Below, piece after piece: positions 27,081 through 35,253 of a stretch of 64,000 nucleotides of DNA (within the stretch, counting starts at the first letter, position 1; every line of letters starts with the position of its first letter). A model generated the notes under the pieces. It made no database searches. It saw only the letters and a list, made by a program, of their open reading frames with translations, and was not told where the DNA came from. This DNA is from Tessaracoccus rhinocerotis (GTDB lineage Bacteria > Actinomycetota > Actinomycetes > Propionibacteriales > Propionibacteriaceae), in NCBI RefSeq assembly GCF_007197885.1, contig NZ_VKKG01000004.1:186001-250000 (forward strand). The letters are read 5' to 3'. Made by a program: the position numbers and the translations under genes.

Positions 27081-28619
27081 TCAGAGCGGCAGCCGCAGGC
27101 TGAGGGCGCCGGGCAGGACCTCGAAGTCGAGCCTGGCAGCCTTGCCGATCACGTCGCCGTCGAGTTCGTAGAGCTGCTCGGACTCGAGCTCGATCAGCAC
27201 CTTCCGGGCGGTGGCGCGGATGAGGGTCTCGGGCTCGCGGCCACCTGTGATGACGGCCGACGCCAGCTGCGTCAGCTCCATCCGATTCTTCGGGGTGGCC
27301 ACCAGCACGTCGAGGATCCCGTCGTTGGCGCTGGCCTCCGGCACCAGGGTCAACCCCGCCTGCAGGTCCGAGACGTTGCAGACCATGGTCAGCGATGCCT
27401 CCGCGAGGATCGGCTCACCGTCGTCGATGGTGACCTTGGTGGAGACCGGATTCACCTTGATGTGGTTGAGGGCCGCGGCGACGTAGGCCGCCACGCCGAT
27501 CTGGCGCTTCAGGTCCTCATCGGTGTCGTTGAGCACTGCCGCGTCGGCGCCGACGCCGCACATCACGACGGCGTGGTCGTCGTCGCGGCCGGGAGTGCGC
27601 ACGCACATGACGTCGATCTCGCCCGTGCGGCCGTCCAGGGCGATGCCGAGGGCGCGATCGAGGTCGGTGGGGATACCCATGTTGCCCGCCAGCAGGTTCC
27701 CGGTTCCCGAGGGCAGGATGGCGAGGGTGCCGTCGGTCCCGGCGAGCGCACCGCAGACCACGCGCACGGTGCCGTCGCCGCCGGCCACCATGATCAGGTC
27801 GGGCTCGCCGCGCAGCGCCTCCTCGGCCATCGCCCGGCCGGCGTCGTCGACGGTGGTGGACAGCCACACGGGCGGCTCCCAACCGCGCTCGGCGAGGCGA
27901 CGCTCCACCAGGTCCTTGAAGATGGTCTGGTCGATGACCTTCGTGGGGTTGTAGACGATGGCGGCGCGACGACCCTCACCGTCGGCGGCGGTGCCACGCG
28001 GCACGTGCACGTCGGACACGAGGCAGGCGAGGGAGGCGGTGAGTCCGCCCAGCAGGATGCCGCCCGCCACGTCGCTGACATGATGGGCGCCCATCAGGAG
28101 CCGATCAGCGGCCACGACGGCGACGAGGACCGCGCCCCCGATGCGCGCCGCCAGCACCGTCACCGGGCTCCTGCGGGCGACGGTGACCACCACGACCACC
28201 ATGATCGCCCCCGCCATCACGGCTGCGAGGTGGGAGGACGGGTAGGACCAGCCCTGCTGCGTGATGAGGAAGTCCCACGGCGAGCCGGGGCGCTCGCGGG
28301 CGATCAGTTCCCTGGCCAGTGCGGCTGCACCGAAGGTCAGCGCCACGCACAGCACGAGCGCTGCTGCCAAGCCGGTCAGCTGGCGCCTGGCGGCCCAGAA
28401 GGCGATCACCAGGAGGGCGACGTGGACCACGCTCTGGGTGGTGACGATCGCAATGGCGGAGCCGATCTGGCCCAGCCAGTGCTCCTGCTGCGGCGGCTCC
28501 CACGGCCACAACGCGTCCAGGCCGTCGAGCGTGGGCAGCAACAGTGTCCACACCACGAAACCCACTGCGAAGGCCGCCGTGGAGCCGATCGTGAAACGCG
28601 CCGGGTGCCACTTGGTCAT
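27081..28619 (-). CDS. Fused PAP2 phosphatase-diacylglycerol/sphingosine kinase-like protein
   Basis: This 512-residue protein joins two lipid enzymes. The N-terminal half (to about 225) is a multi-helix PAP2 phosphatase with the three motifs [17 protein letters not shown] and [17 protein letters not shown]. The C-terminal half is a DAGK-catalytic/LCB5-type lipid kinase ([29 protein letters not shown], ending SLRLPL). It could turn over phosphatidic acid and diacylglycerol at the membrane, or act on polyprenyl or glyco-lipids. I chose ATG 28619 because it directly precedes the first helix; the longer frame overlaps serS. It is divergent from serS with only 32 bases between starts, so their promoters overlap. 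Confidence 0.9.
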   Translation of the reverse strand: MTKWHPARFTIGSTAAFAVGFVVWTLLLPTLDGLDALWPWEPPQQEHWLGQIGSAIAIVTTQSVVHVALLVIAFWAARRQLTGLAAALVLCVALTFGAAALARELIARERPGSPWDFLITQQGWSYPSSHLAAVMAGAIMVVVVVTVARRSPVTVLAARIGGAVLVAVVAADRLLMGAHHVSDVAGGILLGGLTASLACLVSDVHVPRGTAADGEGRRAAIVYNPTKVIDQTIFKDLVERRLAERGWEPPVWLSTTVDDAGRAMAEEALRGEPDLIMVAGGDGTVRVVCGALAGTDGTLAILPSGTGNLLAGNMGIPTDLDRALGIALDGRTGEIDVMCVRTPGRDDDHAVVMCGVGADAAVLNDTDEDLKRQIGVAAYVAAALNHIKVNPVSTKVTIDDGEPILAEASLTMVCNVSDLQAGLTLVPEASANDGILDVLVATPKNRMELTQLASAVITGGREPETLIRATARKVLIELESEQLYELDGDVIGKAARLDFEVLPGALSLRLPL

Positions 28620-28638
28620 GCCCGATTCTCGCACTGAG

Positions 28639-28644
28639 TAGGCT
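28639..28644 (+). promoter_or_regulatory. -10 element of a leaderless serS promoter
   Basis: TAGGCT ends 7 bases before the serS ATG with no Shine-Dalgarno sequence between, so the transcript should begin at the start codon. Confidence 0.55.
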
Positions 28645-28651
28645 ATGGCGC

Positions 28652-29926
28652 ATGATCGATCCGAAGTGGCTGCGCAACAATCCCGACCTCGTCCGGCGCT
28701 CGCAGGAGGCACGCGGCGAGTCCGTCGAGATCGTTGACGAACTGCTCGCCGCGGACGAGGCCCGTCGCTCCGGCATCGCGGCCTACGAGTCGCTGCGGGC
28801 CGAGCAGAAGGAGCTCGGAAAGTCAGTGGCCCGGGCGCAGGGTGACCAGAAGGCGGAGCTTCTGGTGCGCACCAAGCAGCTGGCCGCCGACGTGAAGGTC
28901 GCGCAGGCCGCCTCCGACGCTGCCGGCGCGCGTTTCGACGAGCTGATGGCGCAGGTGGGCAACATCGTCCTCGACGGCGTCCCCCGCGGTGGCGAGGACG
29001 AGGGCACCGTCATCGAGACCGTAGGCACCCCGCGCGACTTCGCGGCCGAAGGCTTCGAGCCGCGCGACCACCTCGAGATCGGGGAGCTGCTCGGCGCCAT
29101 CGACATGGAGCGCGGCACCAAGATCTCCGGCTCGCGCTTCTACGTGCTCACCGGCGTCGGTGCCCAGCTGGAGTTCGCACTGCTGAACCTGGCCATGGCC
29201 AAGGCTGACGAGTGGGGCTTCACGCAGATGATCCCGCCCGCGCTGGTGAAGCCGTCGGCCATGGCCGGCACCGGCTTCCTCGGTCAGGCGGCCCAAGACG
29301 TCTACCACTTGCCCGACGACGACCTCTACCTGGTCGGCACCTCGGAGGTGGCGCTGGCGGCCTACCACTCGGACGAGATCCTCGAGGCCGACACCCTGCC
29401 GCGCCAGTACGCGGCGTTCAGCCCGTGCTTCCGCCGCGAGGCCGGCTCGCACGGCCGCGACACCCGTGGCATCTTCCGCGTCCACTGGTTCGACAAGGTG
29501 GAGATGTTCGTCCACTGCCGCCCGGAGGACGCGGAGGAGTGGCACCAGAAGCTGCTCGCCTTCGAGAAGGAGTTCATCACGGCCCTCGAGATCCCGTTCC
29601 AGGTGCTGGACGTGGCCTCGGGCGACCTCGGTCTGTCGGCTGCCCGCAAGTACGACTGCTACGCCTGGCTGCCCACCCAGCAGCGCTACCGCGAGATCAC
29701 GTCCACCTCGAACTGCACCCAGTTCCAGGCCCGGCGGCTCGGCATCCGGTATCGGACGGACAACGGCACCGAGCCGGTGGCGACGCTGAACGGCACCCTG
29801 TCCGCGATGACCCGGATGATCATCATGCTCCTGGAGAACCACCAGCAGGCCGACGGCTCGGTGCGCGTTCCCGAGGCCCTGCGTCCCTACCTCGGAGGGC
29901 GCGAGATCCTCACCGTCGCCGCATGA
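28652..29926 (+). CDS. serS: Seryl-tRNA synthetase
   Basis: This 424-residue class II synthetase charges tRNA-Ser with serine. The N-terminal coiled-coil arm (about residues 28-105, rich in Arg/Glu/Lys) contacts the long variable arm of tRNA-Ser. The catalytic core shows [13 protein letters not shown], motif 2 [20 protein letters not shown] and [20 protein letters not shown], and motif 3 as [20 protein letters not shown]. Length fits bacterial SerRS. Its stop overlaps the ATG of the HAD phosphatase gene (ATGA). Confidence 0.97.
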   Translation: MIDPKWLRNNPDLVRRSQEARGESVEIVDELLAADEARRSGIAAYESLRAEQKELGKSVARAQGDQKAELLVRTKQLAADVKVAQAASDAAGARFDELMAQVGNIVLDGVPRGGEDEGTVIETVGTPRDFAAEGFEPRDHLEIGELLGAIDMERGTKISGSRFYVLTGVGAQLEFALLNLAMAKADEWGFTQMIPPALVKPSAMAGTGFLGQAAQDVYHLPDDDLYLVGTSEVALAAYHSDEILEADTLPRQYAAFSPCFRREAGSHGRDTRGIFRVHWFDKVEMFVHCRPEDAEEWHQKLLAFEKEFITALEIPFQVLDVASGDLGLSAARKYDCYAWLPTQQRYREITSTSNCTQFQARRLGIRYRTDNGTEPVATLNGTLSAMTRMIIMLLENHQQADGSVRVPEALRPYLGGREILTVAA

Positions 29927-30702
29927 GCTTCCGCCCCGCGCTGGTGGCGCTCGACATCGACGGCACCCTCGTCGACGCCACGGGCCGCATGCCCGAAGAC
30001 CTCCGAGACGCCGTGCGCGCCATCGCCGAGGGCGGCACCCCCGTCGTCCTGTCCACCGGGCGTTCCTGGATCGCCACCGAGCCGATCGCCGAGCACCTCG
30101 GGCTGCCGCCCGGTTTCTCGGTGGTCTCCAACGGCGCCATGGTGGTGCGGAACCCGCCGCTGGAGATCGTGTTCGAGGAGCGCTTCGACCCCGCGCCGAC
30201 GCTCGCCAAGGCGGCGGAGCGGGTGCCGCAGGCGCGCATCGCGGTCCAGGACGGACTGCACTGGCGGGTGAGCCAGGAGTTCCCCGAGGGCGAGCTGCAG
30301 GGCGATGTGGTCGTCGAGAGCCTTGAGGAACTCGCCGCGCGACCGGTCTCGCGGATCGTGATCCGGGACCCCGACAGCACCGACGAGGACTTCCTCGAGC
30401 AGGTCGGCGACCTCGGGCTGCACGAGGTGTCCTATTTCATCGGCTGGTCCGCCTGGCTGGACATCGCTCCCGAGGGGATCGACAAGGCTCACGGCCTCCA
30501 GCGGGTGGTGGACGAACTCGGGATCGCACCCGGTGACGTGCTCGCCATCGGCGACGGCCGCAACGACCACGAGATGCTCACCTGGGCCGGCCGCGGCGTC
30601 GCAATGGCCGACGCGGCCGAGGAGACTCGCGCGGTGGCCGACCACGTCACCGGCCGCTTCGACGACGGCGGCACCCTGGCTGAGCTGCGCCGCTGGTTCT
30701 GA
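29923..30702 (+). CDS. HAD-superfamily phosphatase (Cof-like)
   Basis: This 259-residue cytoplasmic phosphatase of the Cof/YidA subgroup should dephosphorylate small phosphorylated metabolites; the substrate is unknown. HAD motif I is [10 protein letters not shown] near residue 10 (nucleophile Asp), motif II VLSTGRS, and motifs III/IV are K ([17 protein letters not shown]) and [12 protein letters not shown] type C2 cap lies between motifs II and III. Its ATG overlaps the serS stop by four bases, so it is translated from the serS message. Confidence 0.9.
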   Translation: MSFRPALVALDIDGTLVDATGRMPEDLRDAVRAIAEGGTPVVLSTGRSWIATEPIAEHLGLPPGFSVVSNGAMVVRNPPLEIVFEERFDPAPTLAKAAERVPQARIAVQDGLHWRVSQEFPEGELQGDVVVESLEELAARPVSRIVIRDPDSTDEDFLEQVGDLGLHEVSYFIGWSAWLDIAPEGIDKAHGLQRVVDELGIAPGDVLAIGDGRNDHEMLTWAGRGVAMADAAEETRAVADHVTGRFDDGGTLAELRRWF

Positions 30703-30783
30703 TCCGTCAGTTGGTCGAGTCGTGCCGCGCGAGGAACGAGCCGGCGCGTGTCGAGACCACACCCACCCCCGCTGGACGAAACG

Positions 30784-30812
30784 GACCCCCGAGCCAATCC
30801 GGCTCGGGGGTC
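30784..30812. terminator. Bidirectional intrinsic terminator
   Basis: GACCCCCGAGCC (30784-30795) and GGCTCGGGGGTC (30801-30812) form a perfect 12-base stem with a 5-base loop. It lies between the convergent HAD phosphatase gene and the WhiB-like gene and is followed by T-rich bases in both directions. Confidence 0.8.
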
Positions 30813-30835
30813 AGTCGTTCAGCGGGGGGTCTGGG

Positions 30836-31390
30836 TCAGGCGGCCGCACTCCTACGGGTGCCGTTCACGACGTCGGCGGCCACAGCCATGACCTCCTCGG
30901 GGGTCACGGTGCGGGACTCGTTGGTCCGGGTGGGCAGTCCCTCGCGCTCGATGCGGCGCAGGTGGCGCTTCACCGTCGAGACGGAGCAGCCGACGCGGGC
31001 AGCGATTGCGCTGAGCGGCTCGGTGGGGTTGGCCATGCGGAGGCGGTGGATCTCGGCGCGGTCGAACTGACGGCCCGAGGTGACGCCTGCGTAGGAATCG
31101 AAGTCGTCGTCGGCGAGGTTGACGCCCAGCCGGGCGCGGATCTCCTGGCGCTGGCGCTTGGTGGTGCCGGCGACGAAGCCGCTCACGTCGAACTTGGTGA
31201 CTGCGTCGGTCAGGCACTGGGCCTGCAGGGGGCACTGTGCGCACATTTTCTCGGCCTGGGTGCGAAGCATCGCCTGCTCGCGTCGGTTGGCCTGGTTGCT
31301 GACGCCCTGGCTCTCGTCGAGAAGCGGGTGCAGGAAAATGTTGCTGAACTCAACGCACGCAGTGATCTGCTGGTTCGTGTCGACTGTCAC
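30836..31390 (-). CDS. WhiB-family iron-sulfur regulator with C-terminal helix-turn-helix
   Basis: This 184-residue protein has the four WhiB cysteines (C12, C50, C53, C59), with CAQCPLQAQC forming the usual CxxCx5C, expected to hold a [4Fe-4S] cluster. The following turn SGFVAGTTKRQRQEIR corresponds to the G[VI]WGGT segment of WhiB proteins, with FVAG in place of WGG. Beyond about residue 110 it has a helix-turn-helix (PTEPLSAIAARVGCSVSTVKRHLRRIE) absent from classic WhiB proteins of 80-120 residues, so it may bind DNA directly. GTG 31390 is chosen because GGGAG precedes it by 8 bases and it gives the family N-terminus. The long upstream region carries repeats that may be its own operators. 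Confidence 0.85.
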   Translation of the reverse strand: MTVDTNQQITACVEFSNIFLHPLLDESQGVSNQANRREQAMLRTQAEKMCAQCPLQAQCLTDAVTKFDVSGFVAGTTKRQRQEIRARLGVNLADDDFDSYAGVTSGRQFDRAEIHRLRMANPTEPLSAIAARVGCSVSTVKRHLRRIEREGLPTRTNESRTVTPEEVMAVAADVVNGTRRSAAA

Positions 31391-31784
31391 TTGAGGCTCC
31401 CTTCCATCCCCCGAGCTTTCCCACGGGGGCCTGATTGGACTGTCTATATCCAGAGTGGCGGAGTTCCGTTCGGTTGGGCAGATGAAATCGTGGGGGCAAC
31501 TACCCGACTTGATTGGGTACTGATTACCCATGGAATTAGGTACGGGTACTCATTGGAGGGCCTCGACCCAGATGCATCGGACAAGGGCTGATGTTCACCT
31601 TGCGTTCATCGTCGCCGTCACAGTACCCAATCACTGGGTCAACGCCACGCCCGGGCGCGGGAGCGCGAGCCGGGCCGCCGCCCGGGTGGTTACGGGCGTC
31701 CCACCGGGCGCCCACCCGCGCCGGGACGGGCGTGGCCTAGTAGATTCGGCCACGAGACGAATAGCCATCGAACAGGAGACAGAC
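31391..31784. other. 394-base divergent control region (whiB-like / aldo-keto reductase) with GGGTA/TACCC cluster
   Basis: No gene is supported. It is richer in AT than its surroundings between about 31435 and 31635. It holds a hairpin near the whiB-like gene (CCCCCG 31408-31413 with CGGGGG 31424-31429), a cluster of GGGTA or TACCC pentamers (31501-31505, 31515-31519, 31525-31529, 31544-31548, 31624-31628), a tight dyad GGGTA-N5-TACCC at 31515-31529, and a 12-base inverted repeat. TATAGA at 31443-31448 (minus) is a plausible -10 for the whiB-like gene. Confidence 0.6.
31511..31632. repeat. 12-bp inverted repeat in the whiB/aldo-keto reductase control region
   Basis: GATTGGGTACTG (31511-31522) recurs as its exact reverse complement CAGTACCCAATC at 31621-31632, 98 bases apart. 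Each arm contains a GGGTA site. The spacing suits looping between two bound proteins or two promoter operators. Confidence 0.65.
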
Positions 31785-32789
31785 ATGGAGTACCGCAAGC
31801 TCGGCAACTCGGGGTTCAAGATCAGCGCCGTCACCTACGGCAACTGGCTCACGCATGCCTCGCAGGTCGAGAACGAGCGGGCCCACGCCTGCGTGCGCGC
31901 CGCCCTGGACGCAGGCATCACCACCTTCGACACCGCCGACACCTACGCGAACACCGCAGCCGAGGTGGTCTTGGGCGAGGCGCTCAAGGGCCAGCGGCGT
32001 GAGTCGTTGGAGATCATGACGAAGGTCTACTTCCCGACCGGCCCCAAGGGCCCCAACGACACCGGCTTGTCCCGCAAGCACATCCGCGACAGCATCAACG
32101 GGTCGCTCACGCGCCTGCAGACCGACTACGTCGACGTGTACCAGGCCCATCGCTTCGACGTCGAGACCCCGCTCGAGGAGACGATGCAGGCGTTCGCCGA
32201 TGTCGTGCGCCAGGGCAAGGCCCTCTACATCGGCGTCAGTGAGTGGACCGCCGAGCAGCTCCGCGCCGGCCACGCGCTGGCGACGGACCTCGGCATCCAG
32301 TTGATCAGCAACCAGCCCCAGTACTCGATGCTGTGGCGAGTCATCGAGGACAAGGTGGTGCCGGCCTCGGAGGAGCTGGGGATCTCGCAGGTGGTCTGGT
32401 CCCCGGTGGCCCAGGGCGTCCTGACCGGCAAGTACCTGCCCGGCCAGCCGGTTCCCGAGGGCAGCCGCGCCACCGACACCAAGGGCGGGCAGAGCATGAT
32501 CTCCCGCTGGATGCGCGACGACGTCCTGACCGCCGTGCAGGATCTCAAGCCCATTGCGGACGACCTCGGCATCACCATGGCGCAGCTCGCCGTCGCGTGG
32601 GTGCTGTCCAACCCGAACGTCGCCACCGCCATCATCGGCGCGTCGCGGCCGGAGCAGATCGCTCCCAGCGCGGAGGTCAGCGGACTCAGCCTGGACGCTG
32701 ACGTGCTGGCCCGGATCGACGCGGCGCTGGGTGACCTCGTCGAGCGGGACCCGGCGCTGACCACTGCCCCGGAGGCACGCCTGAGCTGA
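31785..32789 (+). CDS. Aldo/keto reductase (Kv-beta/YghZ-like)
   Basis: This 334-residue NADPH-dependent oxidoreductase has a TIM barrel and reduces aldehydes or ketones; the natural substrate is unknown. The catalytic tetrad is visible: Asp49 and Tyr54 in FDTADTY, Lys80 in IMTKVY and His122 in YQAHRFD. The opening MEYRKLGNSGFKISAVTYG and the cofactor-binding end (AIIGASRPEQIAPSAE) fit AKR families related to Kv-channel beta subunits. AGGAG lies 6 bases before the ATG at 31785; the longer open frame passes through the control region and has no RBS. A terminator follows at 32800-32821. Confidence 0.92.
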   Translation: MEYRKLGNSGFKISAVTYGNWLTHASQVENERAHACVRAALDAGITTFDTADTYANTAAEVVLGEALKGQRRESLEIMTKVYFPTGPKGPNDTGLSRKHIRDSINGSLTRLQTDYVDVYQAHRFDVETPLEETMQAFADVVRQGKALYIGVSEWTAEQLRAGHALATDLGIQLISNQPQYSMLWRVIEDKVVPASEELGISQVVWSPVAQGVLTGKYLPGQPVPEGSRATDTKGGQSMISRWMRDDVLTAVQDLKPIADDLGITMAQLAVAWVLSNPNVATAIIGASRPEQIAPSAEVSGLSLDADVLARIDAALGDLVERDPALTTAPEARLS

Positions 32790-32799
32790 TCGAAGGGCT

Positions 32800-32821
32800 C
32801 CCCGGGGCGAGGGCCCTGGGG
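32800..32821 (+). terminator. Terminator hairpin after the aldo/keto reductase gene
   Basis: CCCCGGGGC (32800-32808) pairs with GCCCTGGGG (32813-32821), nine pairs including one G-T, with a GAGG loop. It lies between convergent genes; in the minus direction the G-T pair becomes a mismatch. Confidence 0.55.
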
Positions 32822-32845
32822 CACCCCGTCGATGCACCCGGCAGG

Positions 32846-33295
32846 TCAGGGTGCCCAGACCGCAGTCGCGCCCGAGTGCCCGGTGAGCCCGATCAGCACG
32901 AGGGCCGCCGCCGCGGAAAGCACGGTGACGGCCACCAGCACGAGCCGCAGGGGGCGGGAACTCCCGCGGCGACGGTCGAGCCACACCAGCGCCGGGACGG
33001 ACACGGCCAGCGCGATCGCCGGGAACGGCGCCACCAGTCCCCAGGCGGTGTGGGCCTGCGCCGCCGGGGTGCCGCCGCCCATGGACTCGATGAAGTCCTG
33101 CCCGGACAGCCTCGCCGCGAGGGCCGATCCCGCCGCGACCACCACGAGCCCGACGACCAGCCAGCCGTGGCGCGTGCGCACCGTCGGCCAGAATGCCACA
33201 AGCAGCGCCGCGACGGCCGCCAGGGGCACGAACACCACGGCAGCGTGAACCACGAGGGGGTGCAGCGGGAGACCGAGTACGTCCACCGACCTCAC
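32846..33295 (-). CDS. DUF2231 family integral membrane protein
   Basis: This 149-residue protein has four predicted membrane helices. The N-terminal LGLPLHPLVVHAAVVFVPLA is the DUF2231 hallmark, with two histidines that could bind haem or metal; another His lies in AAQAHTAWG. The family is found near cytochromes and secreted-repeat lipoproteins, but its function is unproven. The GTG start overlaps the stop of the lipoprotein gene upstream (GTGA), so the two are co-translated. Confidence 0.8.
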   Translation of the reverse strand: MRSVDVLGLPLHPLVVHAAVVFVPLAAVAALLVAFWPTVRTRHGWLVVGLVVVAAGSALAARLSGQDFIESMGGGTPAAQAHTAWGLVAPFPAIALAVSVPALVWLDRRRGSSRPLRLVLVAVTVLSAAAALVLIGLTGHSGATAVWAP

Positions 33296-33882
33296 CCGCC
33301 CACGGCTTCGCCGTCACGGTCCAGCACGAACCAAACCCCCTGCACGCCCTGCCCGGTGGTCTGGCCGGGCTCGGTGTCCTGGATCCAGTAGTACAGCGGC
33401 CAGCCGTTGTAGGTGGCCTGGACGGTGCCGTCGGGCTTGGTGAACGAGCCGAGCAGCGAGTCGTCGACGCCTTCACCCGCCATCGGCTCTCCGACGAGGG
33501 GTGGCCAGTTCACGAGGCACTGTCCCTCGCACGTGCTGGCGTCCGCGCCCTGGGTGTCGTTGGTGAACAGGTACAGCGTCACGCCGTTGCCGTCGACGAG
33601 GATCTCGCCCAGATTCGAGTCGGACATCGCGAGTGTGAGGGCGTTCCCGGCCGCATCGGTCTCAGCCGACGTCGTCTCCATCGACGCAGTCGTCGTCTCC
33701 GTGGTCGCGGCGGTCGTCTCCGGGGTCATCGTCGTCTCCGTGGTGCCGGCCTCGGTTGCAGCCGGTGTCACCGGGGCGGTGACCGGCGGGGCTTCGGGCT
33801 CGGTGGCGCCGGAGCATCCGACGAGCACCAGAGCTGTCAGTATCGCGCCCGTGGCGCGGAGCGGTCCTGCAAGTGAAACCAT
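33292..33882 (-). CDS. Secreted-repeat lipoprotein (PF03640-type, SCO0930-like)
   Basis: This 196-residue lipoprotein has a signal with lipobox LVGC (Cys23), a long Thr/Glu/Pro linker (about 25-80), and two copies of the secreted repeat: the first with LGEILVDGNGVTLYLFTND and CEGQCLVNWPPL (a Cys pair), the second with LLGSFTKPDGTVQATYNGWPLYYW. Such proteins sit outside the membrane and are suspected to act in redox or respiratory processes, unproven. GGAGGA lies 4 bases before ATG 33882; the open frame further upstream belongs to the antisense of the sigma-factor gene. It is divergent from the ECF sigma gene, a frequent arrangement for a sigma-factor target. Confidence 0.87.
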   Translation of the reverse strand: MVSLAGPLRATGAILTALVLVGCSGATEPEAPPVTAPVTPAATEAGTTETTMTPETTAATTETTTASMETTSAETDAAGNALTLAMSDSNLGEILVDGNGVTLYLFTNDTQGADASTCEGQCLVNWPPLVGEPMAGEGVDDSLLGSFTKPDGTVQATYNGWPLYYWIQDTEPGQTTGQGVQGVWFVLDRDGEAVGG

Positions 33883-33937
33883 GGTCTCCTCCTGACATCG
33901 AAAGGTGGTCGAAGGGTGGTACGGACGGGACGCGGAG

Positions 33938-33963
33938 AAGGATGGCGAGTTTCCGCAATCCTT
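33938..33963. promoter_or_regulatory. Inverted repeat in the lipoprotein/sigma-factor divergent promoter
   Basis: AAGGATGGCG (33938-33947) and CGCAATCCTT (33954-33963) form a 10-base dyad with one mismatch and a 6-base centre. It lies midway between the two divergent genes. Read on the minus strand it contains CCATCC, resembling the -35 of SigK-type ECF promoters, but I see no convincing -10. Confidence 0.35.
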
Positions 33964-33990
33964 TCGGGCCGCTCGTCCGTATCCCGCGAC

Positions 33991-34563
33991 GTGAACCTGT
34001 TTCCGCTGACCGACCGGACGGGCGACGCGGCGCTGGTCGCCGGGATGGCGGTCGACGACGAGTCGGCCGCCGTGGCGTTCGTGCGCAGGTTCCAGGCGAG
34101 GGTGTTCGGGCTGGCCGTGTCCATCACGCACGACCGCGCGCTGGCCGAGGACGTCGCACAGGAGGCCTTCCTGCGCGCCTGGCGGGCAGCGTCCACCTTC
34201 GACCCGAGGCGTGGATCGGTGCTCGCCTGGTTGCTGACCATCACCCGCAACCTCGGCATCGACGCACTGCGCGCCCGCCGGAGCGTCCCCGTGGACGCCG
34301 CGGACCTCGACCTGCTCGTCTCCCGCACCCTCGACGGGCAGCCGCCCGACGGCGCGGCCGGTCGAGTCGAGACGCTGGCGGCGCGCGACCGGCTGCGCTC
34401 CCTGCCCGACGAACAGGCGAGGGCGGTGGTGCTGGCCGTGGTGGGAGGCCTGACGGCCAAGGAGGTGGCCGCCCGCGAGGGGATCCCGCTGGGCACGGCC
34501 AAGACCAGGATCCGAACCGGGCTGCTCCGGATGCGGCAGGCGATGGAGGCCGAACATGACTGA
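33991..34563 (+). CDS. ECF RNA polymerase sigma factor
   Basis: This 190-residue extracytoplasmic-function sigma factor has region 2 (VRRFQARVFGLAVSITHDRA, EDVAQEAFLRAWRAASTFDP, GSVLAWLLTITRNLGID) and region 4 with its helix-turn-helix (GLTAKEVAAREGIPLGTAKTRIR). The GSVLAWLLTI-R-IDALR pattern resembles the SigK/ECF19 group, which pairs with RskA-type anti-sigma factors. GTG 33991 is my preferred start because upstream in-frame residues do not look like a sigma factor; a later ATG at 34045 is possible. It overlaps its anti-sigma gene by 8 bases. The divergent lipoprotein gene is a likely target. Confidence 0.88.
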   Translation: MNLFPLTDRTGDAALVAGMAVDDESAAVAFVRRFQARVFGLAVSITHDRALAEDVAQEAFLRAWRAASTFDPRRGSVLAWLLTITRNLGIDALRARRSVPVDAADLDLLVSRTLDGQPPDGAAGRVETLAARDRLRSLPDEQARAVVLAVVGGLTAKEVAAREGIPLGTAKTRIRTGLLRMRQAMEAEHD

Positions 34564-35197
34564 CGAGCGACACCTCGACGACGCGGAGCTCCTCGACATC
34601 GCCCTCGGTGCCGGCGACGGGTCCGAGGCCACGCACCTGGCCGACTGCCCCGACTGCCACGAGCGCTACAGCCGGCTCGACGAGGGGATGCGCGGGCTGC
34701 TGGTGACCGCTCCGTCCGTGGACCCGCCGGCCGGGTTCTCCGGGAAGGTGCTGGCGGCGCGGGCGCCGCGCGCGCCCCTCCGGAGGGCTCCGGTGCTCGC
34801 CGTCGCTGCGGCCGTGGTGCTCGGCCTGGCCGCTGGCGTCGGCGGCACGCTCCTGCTGACTCGGGAGGGGCCGCCGGCAGCCGCACCGCGCGCCGACGCC
34901 GTCGCCACCCTCGTCACGGGCGAGGGCGACGTCGTCGGAACGGCTGCGCTCGCCGATCTCAGCGGGCGTCCCTACGTCGTGCTCAGCATCAGCGCGGGGC
35001 GGCCGGGGGCCAGCTATGACTGCGTCCTGGTCGATGCCGCCGGTGGCCGGACCGACGGCGGGTCGTGGACGCTCGGCGACGGATATGGGACGGGGGGCGG
35101 CGCCGGCGTGTGGATGGTCCCGGTTGAGGGGGATCCACCCGTGGGCGTCGAGTTGGAGGTCGGTCCGGGCCGGGTCTGGGCCCGGGCCGACTTCTGA
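34556..35197 (+). CDS. Anti-sigma factor with zinc-binding motif and one membrane helix
   Basis: This 213-residue protein should hold the adjacent ECF sigma factor at the membrane. The cytoplasmic N-terminus has a ZAS-like H-x3-C-x2-C motif (His27, Cys31, Cys34 in HLADCPDC). One membrane helix spans about residues 78-101 (VLAVAAAVVLGLAAGVGGTLL), and an extracytoplasmic C-terminal domain of about 110 residues with a Cys in ASYDCVLVDAAG and Gly-rich loops resembles RskA-type sensing domains. It overlaps the sigma gene by 8 bases, as is usual for such pairs. Confidence 0.85.
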   Translation: MTDERHLDDAELLDIALGAGDGSEATHLADCPDCHERYSRLDEGMRGLLVTAPSVDPPAGFSGKVLAARAPRAPLRRAPVLAVAAAVVLGLAAGVGGTLLLTREGPPAAAPRADAVATLVTGEGDVVGTAALADLSGRPYVVLSISAGRPGASYDCVLVDAAGGRTDGGSWTLGDGYGTGGGAGVWMVPVEGDPPVGVELEVGPGRVWARADF

Positions 35198-35240
35198 TTC
35201 GCGAACCTCGACCACCCATCGGCTGGACGGGGTGCGCCGA

Positions 35241-35246
35241 TAGGAT
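35241..35246 (+). promoter_or_regulatory. -10 element of a leaderless promoter
   Basis: TAGGAT ends 7 bases before the ATG at 35254 with no Shine-Dalgarno sequence, so the following gene has its own promoter and is probably translated without a leader. Confidence 0.5.
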
Positions 35247-35253
35247 CGCGCCC

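Noticed and set aside
31515-31640. CRISPR-like or phage attachment array from the repeated GGGTA/TACCC units
   Set aside because: Units are only five bases, spacing is irregular and no cas, integrase or tRNA gene is near; a regulator-site cluster is more likely.
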